This document shows positions 1 through 7,626 of a stretch of DNA of 64,000 nucleotides, piece after piece. Under the pieces are notes generated by a model, which worked only from the letters and a program-made list of their open reading frames with translations, was not told the DNA's origin and searched no databases. The position numbers and the translations under genes were made by a program. The DNA comes from DATKRB01 sp036501425 (GTDB lineage Bacteria > Actinomycetota > Acidimicrobiia > Acidimicrobiales > RAAP-2), in NCBI GenBank assembly GCA_036501425.1, contig DASYAI010000009.1:1-64000 (forward strand), in the 5' to 3' direction. Positions within the stretch are counted from its first letter, which is position 1. Each line of letters opens with the position of its first letter.

Positions 1-944
1 GCCGGATCGAAACCGTCCATCTCGGCGAGCAGCTGGTTCAGGGTCTGCTCGCGCTCGTCGTTGGACACCACCGCACCGGTTCCGGAGCGCCGCCCGCCGA
101 TCGCGTCGATCTCGTCGACGAAGATGATGGCTGGCGCCCGCTTGCGGGCCTCGGCGAAGAGATCGCGCACCCGCGCCGCCCCCACGCCGACGAACATCTC
201 GACGAAGCTCGATCCGGCCACCGAGTAGAAGGGGACCTCGGCCTCGCCGGCGACCGCTCGGGCGAGCAGGGTCTTGCCCGTCCCCGGGGGCCCGATCATC
301 AGGATGCCCCGTGGCGGCATCGCCCCGGCCTGGGCGTACCGGCCCGCGTTCGCCAGGAAGTCGACGACCTCGCGGATCTCGACCTTCACGCCCTCGTAGC
401 CGGCCACGTCGGCGAACCGGGTCGTCGGTCGCTCCTCGTCGAACACCTTCGCCTTCGACCGTCCGACGCCCATGGCGCCCTGCATGCGGCCGGCGGCGCC
501 TCTCGACAGCCGCCACCAGAAGTAGCCGATGACGAGGAACGGCAGCAGCAGGATGACCCAGGACAGGACCTCGGAGCCGAAGGAGGTCGACGAGGTGCTG
601 GACGTGATCTGCACGCCCGACTTCTGGAGCTGGTCGAGGAGCTGCTGGCCCGCTTGGGGCGGGATCGCGGTCGTGTAGGAGGTGCCGTTGGTCAGGTTGC
701 CGCTCGCCGCGCCGGTGGTCTGGATGGTGACCGTCTTGACCTTGTGGGCCGACACATCGTGAAGGAACTGGGAGTAGTTGAGGCTCACCGGCGACGTCGT
801 CTTGGTGGCGGGAAGGGTGAAGAACAGCAGCAGGAAGGCGGCCAGCGCCACCACCCAGAGGTAGTGGCGCCACGCCGGCGGCGGCGGCGGCGCGGTGTGC
901 GTTCCCGTGTCGGTGGTCGGCGGGGTCGCCGCTCGCTTGGTCAC
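1..944 (-). CDS. ftsH: ATP-dependent zinc metalloprotease FtsH, N-terminal part (cut by window edge)
   Basis: This membrane-anchored AAA+ protease degrades misfolded and regulatory membrane proteins. About 314 N-terminal residues are present. A cytoplasmic tail with a proline run precedes a first membrane segment at about residues 28-44, an extracytoplasmic domain follows, and a second membrane segment lies at about 126-144. The AAA domain has Walker A GPPGTGKT at 218-225 and Walker B IIFVDEID at about 273-280, and the GVGAARVR pore-side region is intact. The second region of homology and the HEXXH zinc site lie beyond base 1. The chosen start is a GTG reading VTKRAATPP. No upstream in-frame start is better placed, and the ribosome site is weak. 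It is divergent from the alcohol dehydrogenase gene. Confidence 0.95.
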   Translation of the reverse strand, partial: MTKRAATPPTTDTGTHTAPPPPPAWRHYLWVVALAAFLLLFFTLPATKTTSPVSLNYSQFLHDVSAHKVKTVTIQTTGAASGNLTNGTSYTTAIPPQAGQQLLDQLQKSGVQITSSTSSTSFGSEVLSWVILLLPFLVIGYFWWRLSRGAAGRMQGAMGVGRSKAKVFDEERPTTRFADVAGYEGVKVEIREVVDFLANAGRYAQAGAMPPRGILMIGPPGTGKTLLARAVAGEAEVPFYSVAGSSFVEMFVGVGAARVRDLFAEARKRAPAIIFVDEIDAIGGRRSGTGAVVSNDEREQTLNQLLAEMDGFDP

Positions 945-1105
945 GAGCGGCGAGGCCCTCGTGCCCGGGGCGGGGCGCTGCGGGCGGGCCGATTGGGGCA
1001 GGTGGCGGGCCCATCGGGGCAGGGGAGGTGCTCAGGCATCGAGCACAGCATGGCCCGTCTCGGTGCCCGATGCCGCACGGATCGGTGGCCGTCGCCCCGC
1101 GAGGG

Positions 1106-1111
1106 TATGGT
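1106..1111 (+). promoter_or_regulatory. candidate -10 element (TATGGT) for the AdhA-like gene
   Basis: TATGGT is followed after seven bases by an in-frame GTG at 1119, the geometry of an actinobacterial leaderless promoter. It overlaps the alternative ATG at 1107, so both cannot be the start of the same transcript. No convincing -35 hexamer is visible. Confidence 0.3.
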
Positions 1112-1118
1112 CGCAGTC

Positions 1119-2162
1119 GTGCTCGACGGCGCGTCGGCCGACCCAGCGCCCACTTCCATGCAGGCATGGGCCGTCAGCACCCCGGGGCGGCTGGCGGACG
1201 GACCCCTGCGCCTGGTCGAGCGGGGGGTGCCGGAGCCCGGTCCGGGCGAGGTCCTGATCCGAGTCTCGGTGTGTGGGGTCTGCCGGACCGACCTGCATCT
1301 GGTCGAAGGAGACCTGGCACCACGGCATCCGGGGGTCGTGCCGGGGCACGAGGTGGTCGGCCGGGTGGCGCGCCTGGGCGGCGGCTCGGCGCGGTTGGTG
1401 GTCGGCCAGCGGGTCGGGGTGCCCTGGCTCGGCTCGACCTGCGGGCGGTGCCGGTTCTGTGTCCAGGGTCGGGAGAACCTCTGCTTGCGGCCCCGGTTCA
1501 CCGGGTGGGACGTCGACGGGGGCTTCGCCGAGTACCTCGTGGCGGACGAAGCCTTCGTCTACCCGCTGCCGGACTTTCTCGACGACCAGACCGTGGCCCC
1601 GCTCCTGTGTGCCGGGATCATCGGGTACCGGGCGCTCCGCCGGGCCGAGCTTCCGCCCGGTGGTCGGCTGGGGATCTACGGGTTCGGTGGCTCGGCTCAT
1701 CTCACGGCGCAGGTGGCCCTGGCCCAAGGGGCGCGGGTGCACGTCATCACCCGCTCTGCCGTCGACCAGCAGCTGGCCCGGGCGCTCGGTGCCACGTCGG
1801 TCGGTGGGACGCAGGACCTGCCCCCCGAGCCGCTCGACGCGGCGATCCTGTTCGCACCGGTCGGTTCCCTGGTGCCGGTGGCCCTCGGTGCGCTCGACCG
1901 GGGCGGCACCCTGGCGGTCGCCGGCATCCATCTGAGCGACGTCCCCGTCCTCAATTACCAGGACCATCTCTTCGAGGAGCGCAGCCTGCGGAGCGTGACG
2001 GCCAACACCAGGCGGGACGGCGAGGAGTTCCTGGCCATCGCCGAGCGCATCGCCATCCGCCCGACCACCACCGAGTACCCGTTCGACGCGGTCCCCCAGG
2101 CGCTGTCGGACCTGGCCGAGGACCGGTTCAACGGTGCGGCGGTCGTCCGGGTGGGTTCTTGA
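1119..2162 (+). CDS. zinc-binding alcohol dehydrogenase (AdhA-like)
   Basis: This medium-chain dehydrogenase oxidises an alcohol or reduces an aldehyde using NAD(P). Catalytic-zinc ligands are visible in CGVCRTDLH and in PGHEVVG, and a structural-zinc cysteine cluster lies in CGRCRFCVQGRENLC. The Rossmann segment IYGFGGSAHLTAQVA follows. The overall pattern matches the AdhA branch known from mycobacteria. Three in-frame starts are possible: ATG 1107, GTG 1119 (leaderless geometry) and ATG 1158. The homologous region begins near MQAWAV at 1158, so the N-terminus is uncertain by about 17 residues. Its stop lies only 7 bases from the stop of the convergent binding-protein gene. Confidence 0.88.
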   Translation: MLDGASADPAPTSMQAWAVSTPGRLADGPLRLVERGVPEPGPGEVLIRVSVCGVCRTDLHLVEGDLAPRHPGVVPGHEVVGRVARLGGGSARLVVGQRVGVPWLGSTCGRCRFCVQGRENLCLRPRFTGWDVDGGFAEYLVADEAFVYPLPDFLDDQTVAPLLCAGIIGYRALRRAELPPGGRLGIYGFGGSAHLTAQVALAQGARVHVITRSAVDQQLARALGATSVGGTQDLPPEPLDAAILFAPVGSLVPVALGALDRGGTLAVAGIHLSDVPVLNYQDHLFEERSLRSVTANTRRDGEEFLAIAERIAIRPTTTEYPFDAVPQALSDLAEDRFNGAAVVRVGS

Positions 2163-2169
2163 CCCGGAC

Positions 2170-3420
2170 CTACGACGGCGGGGTGCCGCTGCCGGGAATG
2201 AGCCTGCCGCAGAAGGGCTTCCCGCTCTTGGGGAACGGGACGAACTTCTTGTTGACGAACTGGACGTCGAAGGTGCAGGTGGTGGCCGGCGCCTGCCCGA
2301 AGGTCTTGAAATCGACGGGCGACGCGGCCAGCCCGTTGTCCGTCCACGAGGTCACGTTGCGCAGGTTGGTGATCAGCGAGGACCGGGTCGGGTTCTTGCC
2401 TGCCACCTGTAATGCTTCGACCGTCAGGTTCGCCACCTCCCATCCGTCGGCCGCCCCCAGGTCCGGTACGCCGCCCTTGTAGGCCGAGTCGTACTTCTTG
2501 AGACCCGCCAGCAGGGTGTTGCCCGCAGCGTTGGGCGGGACGTAGGTCGAGAAGTACACACCGTTGGCGGCCGCCAGGTCTTCGGGGCTCGCGTAGACGT
2601 CCTGCGATGCACAGCAGGCGCTGATCTTCACGTTGGTGAGGCCGTCCTGCTTCAGTGCGGTGGCCATGGCCAGGCTCGAGGAGAGCACGCAAGAGCACTC
2701 GACGCCGTTGCAGCCCGCCGTCTTGAAGCTCAGGGCGTAGGTGGTGAAATTGACCCCTCCCAGCGGCACGATCGTGTTGTCGCACACCGACAGCCCGTCC
2801 AGCTTCATGTCGGCCTCAAAGGGGTTGACCCCCCGGGTCGACGACGGGGTGTTGGAGGCGATGAAGCTGACCTTCGTCGCCCCGATCTTCTTCCAGAACC
2901 CACCGTCGGTGTACCCCGGCTCGCTCGGGCTGTCGTTGCCGGTGATGTTGAACATGTTGGTGTTGGGCTGCTCGTACCACTCGGGACCGTCGACCGACGA
3001 TCCGATGACCGGGACGCCGGCCTGCTGGAGGTAGGTGGAGCCGCCGAAGGTCAGCGCGCTTTCGGCGGAGACCAGAAAGACACCCTTGCTCTGCACCAGC
3101 GATTTGGCGGCCGTCTCCGCTCCGGCGGGCGTCGACGTCGTATCTGCGACCGACCAGACGATCTTGCGGCCGTTCACACCTCCCGCTGCGTTGACCTGCT
3201 TGAAGCGCGCCTCCATCGCCGGCGCGGCGTCCTCGAACGTGGAGGCTGCGGCTCCGGTGAGGTCGCTGATGATCCCGACCTTCACGGTGGTGGCAGTGAC
3301 CCCCGGCGAACTGCCGGCGGTACTGGCCCCGGCTCCGCCGGCGGCGATGCCCGCCAGACCCGTGGCGAGCAACACCATGCTGGCTGCCGCGATGACGGCC
3401 CGCCGGAACGGCTTGGGCAC
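2170..3420 (-). CDS. ABC transporter substrate-binding protein, branched-chain amino acid (LivJ-like) type
   Basis: This extracytoplasmic solute-binding protein of the Leu/Ile/Val-binding family is about 416 residues long. A positively charged N-terminus (PKPFRRA) is followed by a hydrophobic stretch and an AGGAGA region, consistent with a secretory signal. The mature part opens with VKVGIISDLTGAAAS, typical of type I periplasmic-binding folds. Two cysteine-rich spots (CNGVECSC and ACCAS) are unusual for the family and may form disulphides. I chose the GTG start because AAAGGGGGGAAG sits just before it; an ATG 18 bases upstream is open but would bury that site. No cognate permease or ATPase genes are adjacent, so this is an orphan binding protein. 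The ligand is unknown. Confidence 0.85.
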   Translation of the reverse strand: MPKPFRRAVIAAASMVLLATGLAGIAAGGAGASTAGSSPGVTATTVKVGIISDLTGAAASTFEDAAPAMEARFKQVNAAGGVNGRKIVWSVADTTSTPAGAETAAKSLVQSKGVFLVSAESALTFGGSTYLQQAGVPVIGSSVDGPEWYEQPNTNMFNITGNDSPSEPGYTDGGFWKKIGATKVSFIASNTPSSTRGVNPFEADMKLDGLSVCDNTIVPLGGVNFTTYALSFKTAGCNGVECSCVLSSSLAMATALKQDGLTNVKISACCASQDVYASPEDLAAANGVYFSTYVPPNAAGNTLLAGLKKYDSAYKGGVPDLGAADGWEVANLTVEALQVAGKNPTRSSLITNLRNVTSWTDNGLAASPVDFKTFGQAPATTCTFDVQFVNKKFVPFPKSGKPFCGRLIPGSGTPPS

Positions 3421-3578
3421 GGCTTCCCCCCTTTGCATGACGAGCGCTGACTGGCCGAGCCTCGAACCCCCGCTGCCCGGACCACCTCGGTGTCGTCACG
3501 ATAACCCAACCGCGATCGGATCTCTACCGACTCTCTACCGACGCAACGCGCGCCGGCTCGTCGAGCAGCGAGGCGCGC

Positions 3579-5966
3579 CTATGCGAGCGCGCCCTCGGGG
3601 TAGTCGATGGTGCCATCCTTGGCCAGCAGGGCGATCTGCTCGTCCTCGTAGCCGAGCTCGCGCAAGATCTCTACCGTGTGCTGAGCGGGCACCCACGGCG
3701 CCCGCTCGGTGCGCCCCGGCGTCTCGCTGAAGCGCACGTACTGGCCGACCTGGCGCAGCAGGCCGTGCTGGGGGTGGGAGTTGGCCGTCACCACCCCGAG
3801 CTCGATGAGCTCGTTGTCGAAGAGGTGGGCCTCGCCGTCGAGGGTGTCGACGGCGATCTCGCTGGCGACACCCGCCGCGTCGAACCTTCGTCGCCACTGT
3901 AGGGCGGTGGCCGATCGCATGATCGGGAGCAGCTCGGCTTCCAGGGCCACCCGGTTGGCGGTGCGAGCTTCTGGTGTGGCGAACCGGGCGTCGTCGAGCA
4001 GGTCGCGGCGTCCGATGGCACCGCAGAGTGCCGGCCATTGCTCGGGCTGGACCGCGGCCAGCTGGATCCATCCGCTCTGGGTCTCGTACAGGCGGTACAG
4101 CGCGTCGAAGCCGGTCTGCAATTTGTCCAGACGGGGCAGCGGCGGCGGCTGCCCGTTGGCGTCGGCGTAGGACCCCGATCCCCACACGGCGGTGGCGTTG
4201 AGCAGCGAGGTCCACAGCGCTTGGCCCTGGCCGGTCTTCTTGCGGTGGTAGAGCGCCATGAGCACGCCGACCACCGACGCCAGCGCGTTGGAGGTGTCGC
4301 CATGTCCCCACCGGTACCACAGGGGCGTGTTGCCCTCGTAGACGGGCCCGGCCTCGTACTCGAGCCCGGCCGCCGCCTGACCCAGGGGGTCGAGGCCGCC
4401 CAGATGGGCGAGGGGGCCCTCGGCGCCGTACATGTAGGTGTTGCAGGTGATGATCCCCGGCTTGATGGCCGACAGGCTCTCGTGGTCGATGCCCAGCCGC
4501 TCGGCCACCCCGAGGGTCATGTTGTGATGGACGACGTCGGCGGTGGCGATGAGCTCCTCGATGATCTTGCGCCCGTCCGGGCGCTTGCCGTCGACCGAGA
4601 TGACCCGCTTGCCTTGTTGGCAGCCGATGAACGGGCCGCTGCCCATCATCCCGGCCATCGCGCCCCCACCCACGGGCGCCTCGATCTTGACGACGTCGGC
4701 CCCCATGCTGGCGAGCACCATGCAGGCGAACGGCCCGGCGAACGCCCGCCCGAAATCGAGCACCCGGACGTCACTGAGGGCGTTGGGCTGGGGCCGGGTG
4801 GCGGGGGGCGGGCTGGTCGGCTTGGCCGCCCGGGCCTCGGCCAGCACCTCGACCGTGTGGGCCCCGAGCCGGGGCCGCGGTCCCCGCACCGCCCCCGGCG
4901 TGCCCTGCAGCTTGATGGTGACCCCGAGCTGGGTCAGGGGGCCGACCTCGGGGTCCTCGACGGTGACGACCGAGTCGGTCTGCACCAGCTGGGGGTGCTT
5001 CACCAGCTCGTGCATGGGCACGATCGCCTCGGCGCACATGCCGTTCGCCACGAACTGCGACACGATCTCGGCCACGGTGAACCGCTTGTAGGCGGCGTGC
5101 ACCTGGTCCTGCACCGCTTGGGCTTCTGCCAGTGCCTCGGGCGTGCCCTTGGCCGCCAGCATCATCACCATGCCGGGGTTGAGCTCGGAGGGCAGCCCGA
5201 GGATCTGGTTGGCACTCTTCTCGCCCGTGGGTCGTCCTCCGGTGACGTGGACCCAGCCGTCGGAGCACTGGTAGACGCTCCGCTGGTGGATCCCCGGGGG
5301 GTACGTCTTGGACATGGTCACCTGCAGGTCGTTGTGCCCCTGCTCGGCGTGCAGCCAGAGCATCGTCGTGAGGGCCATGCCGCCTTGGAAGATCGACGTC
5401 TCCACGTGTTGGCCCCGTCCCGTCTCCTCGCGTGCGGAGAGCGCGGCGAGCAGCCCCGCCGGGACCAGGTAGGCGGCGGCCATGCTCGGAGAGGCGTTCT
5501 GGAGGAAGATCGGTCCCTCCCGCCATCCCGGCTGCTCCCACTGGAGCCCCATACGGGCCTGGACCAGCGCGTCCCAGCCGGGCCGAGCGGCATGGCGCGT
5601 CCCGGTCGGGTAGGCGGGCACCGACACGTAGACCAGCCTGGGGCAGCGATCGCGGAGGGACTCGTAGTCGAGGCCCAGATCGCCCATCGCACCCGGTCGA
5701 AAGGCCTCGACCAGCGCGTCGGCAGTGCTCACCAGCTGGAGGAACTGCTCCTTGCCCGCGGGCGACCTGAGGTCGAGCTCCACCGACCGCCGGCCCCGGT
5801 CCCAGACCCGCAGCTGGGGGTCCTGCCGCCACGGGCCGCCGCCGGGCGGCTCGACCTTGACCACGTCGGCGCCGTGCTCGGCCAGCAGCATCACCCCGAG
5901 AGGCCCCGCGATGCCCCAGGACAGATCGAGAACCTTCACACCGTCGAGCGCGCCGATGGTAACCAC
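3579..5966 (-). CDS. tandem-domain family III CoA-transferase (CaiB/BaiF)
   Basis: Family III CoA-transferases move CoA between acyl groups through an aspartyl-CoA intermediate. Usual members have about 400 residues. This one has 795, with two full copies joined by a proline-rich linker at about 381-394. Copy 1 opens with VLDLSWGIAGPLGVML and copy 2 with VLDFGRAFAGPFACMVL. Both carry the GADVVK motif and a TG(R/Q)GQ motif. In copy 2 the catalytic aspartate is visible as D557 in GHGDTSN. An ungapped alignment back from TGRGQ puts S161 at that position in copy 1, so copy 1 is probably catalytically dead. GTG is the likely start. Double-length members are known in actinobacteria, but the substrate is unknown. 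Confidence 0.9.
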   Translation of the reverse strand: MVTIGALDGVKVLDLSWGIAGPLGVMLLAEHGADVVKVEPPGGGPWRQDPQLRVWDRGRRSVELDLRSPAGKEQFLQLVSTADALVEAFRPGAMGDLGLDYESLRDRCPRLVYVSVPAYPTGTRHAARPGWDALVQARMGLQWEQPGWREGPIFLQNASPSMAAAYLVPAGLLAALSAREETGRGQHVETSIFQGGMALTTMLWLHAEQGHNDLQVTMSKTYPPGIHQRSVYQCSDGWVHVTGGRPTGEKSANQILGLPSELNPGMVMMLAAKGTPEALAEAQAVQDQVHAAYKRFTVAEIVSQFVANGMCAEAIVPMHELVKHPQLVQTDSVVTVEDPEVGPLTQLGVTIKLQGTPGAVRGPRPRLGAHTVEVLAEARAAKPTSPPPATRPQPNALSDVRVLDFGRAFAGPFACMVLASMGADVVKIEAPVGGGAMAGMMGSGPFIGCQQGKRVISVDGKRPDGRKIIEELIATADVVHHNMTLGVAERLGIDHESLSAIKPGIITCNTYMYGAEGPLAHLGGLDPLGQAAAGLEYEAGPVYEGNTPLWYRWGHGDTSNALASVVGVLMALYHRKKTGQGQALWTSLLNATAVWGSGSYADANGQPPPLPRLDKLQTGFDALYRLYETQSGWIQLAAVQPEQWPALCGAIGRRDLLDDARFATPEARTANRVALEAELLPIMRSATALQWRRRFDAAGVASEIAVDTLDGEAHLFDNELIELGVVTANSHPQHGLLRQVGQYVRFSETPGRTERAPWVPAQHTVEILRELGYEDEQIALLAKDGTIDYPEGALA

Positions 5967-6042
5967 CCCCCGAACCAGGGCACCGGCGGAGAGCCGGGTG
6001 CCGGGTGCCGATGGTACCAGCGCGCCCGGCCGGTGGCTCGGG

Positions 6043-6732
6043 TCAGGGCGCCGGGTCGCTCGGTCGCCCGGCGCGGTTGCCCAGTGCCTGGCGGAGGACC
6101 GATTGCACCTGATCGGCGCTCATGTCGGCCAGTGCCGCAGCGATCCCGGGATCGTCGAGGGTGACCGAGGTCGCGCCGGCTCGGAGCTCTACCCTCGCCG
6201 GTCGGGCAGCGGCGTCGCTCGACTCGCCGACGTCGAGTCGACCCAGGCTGGTGTCGACCGCCTCCTTGGCGACGCCGAGGGCCTCGAGCGCCTTGGTGGC
6301 CAGGCATCGACGATCCTCGAGGACCGCCTGGAGGAGGTGGCCCGTGGTTATCGGCGCCCCGCCGGCGAGGTGGCGCGCCCGGGCCGTGGCCTCGGTCAGG
6401 GCGGGCGAGAGCGAGCGGTCGACGCCCGACCCGTGGAGCATCTCTTCGACGGCGCCCTTCAGCGACTCGGGCGCGGTGTCGCAGAGGGGTGCCAGCCAGT
6501 TGGGCTCTTCGACCTCGGCCTGCCGCAGCAGGCCGAGCAGGAGGTGTTCGGTGCCGATGTAGCCGTGCCCCAGGCGGAGCGCCTCGCGGAGCGAGAGCTC
6601 GAGCGATCGCTTGGCCTCCGGGGCGAAGGGAACCTTGGCGACCCTTCGGGCGGTGGCGGTGGTCGGGAACGACCTCGTGTCGCCTCCCGATGCGTGCATC
6701 CGGCATCTCGAAGGCGGCTGGTTCGAGTTCAC
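6043..6732 (-). CDS. Clp N-terminal-domain protein (no ATPase)
   Basis: This 229-residue protein carries two Clp N-repeat motifs. The first contains GHGYIGTEHLLLGLL, nearly identical to the ClpC/ClpA N-domain, and the second contains ARARHLAGGAPITTGHLLQAVL. No Walker motifs follow, so it is a stand-alone N-domain protein. Such proteins may act as adaptors or peptide-binding modulators of Clp chaperones; that is inference. The C-terminal 60 residues show no recognised domain. The GTG at 6732 gives the longest form; an ATG at 6699 (MHASGG) is equally possible. It is divergent from the thioesterase-like gene. Confidence 0.75.
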   Translation of the reverse strand: MNSNQPPSRCRMHASGGDTRSFPTTATARRVAKVPFAPEAKRSLELSLREALRLGHGYIGTEHLLLGLLRQAEVEEPNWLAPLCDTAPESLKGAVEEMLHGSGVDRSLSPALTEATARARHLAGGAPITTGHLLQAVLEDRRCLATKALEALGVAKEAVDTSLGRLDVGESSDAAARPARVELRAGATSVTLDDPGIAAALADMSADQVQSVLRQALGNRAGRPSDPAP

Positions 6733-6807
6733 GCCGACCGGGGCGGACGGGGGCTGCCCCTTCGGCTATCGCTTCTCCTCCTCGGGGGGCCGTGACGGCT
6801 GAGCCCC

Positions 6808-7626
6808 GTGTACCCTGCGCCCGGTGAGCAGCCGGTGAGTGGGGTCCACGAGCCGACGTCCTACTTCGTGTCGGCAGGGTCCACGCTCGTCCCCCGGCCC
6901 GAGGCGGCCAGCCCGTGGTCGCCCGAGATGCTCGGCGGGCGTCAGCTCGCCGCCCTGGTGGCCTGGGCCGTCGAGCGCGACGGGGAGCCCGGTGACGTCT
7001 ACCAGCCGGCGCGGTTGACCGTCGACATGTTCCGTCCCGGGCCGATGCGACCCCTCGACGTGGTGACCCGGGTCGCCCGCTCCGGCCACCGCATCCGGGT
7101 GCTCGACGTGTCGGTCCGCTGCGACGACGTCGAGGTCTGCCGAGGTTCGGCGGTGCTGCTCCGGCGCGGGACACCGTCGCCCGGCACGGTGTGGGAGCCG
7201 GACCCCTGGGACGTGCCCCGGCCTGACGCCGTCCCGGCAGACGACGGGCGACGGGCGGTGTTCGGCGACCTCCGGATGGTGACGCCGTGGTCCAGCGGCG
7301 AGGAGGCCGGTCGGATGTGGCTGCGGGAGACCCACCAGCTGGTCGCCGGCACCCCGCTCAGCCCGCTGGTCCGCACCGCGCTGGCGGCAGACTTTGCCAA
7401 CCCGATGGCGAACTCCGGCAACCGAGGGCTGGGGTACATCAACGCCGACCTCACGCTCGGGCTCGCGCGGCCGGCGCGAGGCGAGTGGGTGGGCTGCGAG
7501 GTGATCGGCCGCACCTCGGACGCCGGCGTTTCGGTCGGGGTCATCTCGCTGTACGACGTGGCGGGCAGGATCGGGTACGCGACGGTCAACGCCCTTGCCG
7601 ACGATCGGCTCTTGCGCGGCGATTAG
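6808..7626 (+). CDS. thioesterase-like (TesB-type double hotdog) protein
   Basis: The protein of about 272 residues resembles the acyl-CoA thioesterase-like superfamily. It has an N-terminal half with a MLGGRQLAALVAWAVE helix and a PARLTVDMFRP strand, and a second half with DFANPMAN and GYINADLTLGLARP, the typical signature of the second hotdog. Family members hydrolyse acyl-CoA esters; the substrate here is unknown. The start is uncertain: GTG 6808 and GTG 6835 are both open and neither has a strong ribosome site. Its TAG stop overlaps the TAA stop of the convergent GGDEF-EAL gene, with four bases shared between the ends, so no terminator fits between them. Confidence 0.7.
   Translation: MYPAPGEQPVSGVHEPTSYFVSAGSTLVPRPEAASPWSPEMLGGRQLAALVAWAVERDGEPGDVYQPARLTVDMFRPGPMRPLDVVTRVARSGHRIRVLDVSVRCDDVEVCRGSAVLLRRGTPSPGTVWEPDPWDVPRPDAVPADDGRRAVFGDLRMVTPWSSGEEAGRMWLRETHQLVAGTPLSPLVRTALAADFANPMANSGNRGLGYINADLTLGLARPARGEWVGCEVIGRTSDAGVSVGVISLYDVAGRIGYATVNALADDRLLRGD

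Noticed and set aside
4038..6164. long open frame on the plus strand opposite the CoA-transferase gene
   Set aside because: It is an antisense shadow with no family motifs, and its His/Gly/Asp-rich composition is what high-GC complements give. The opposite strand encodes two clear CaiB domains.
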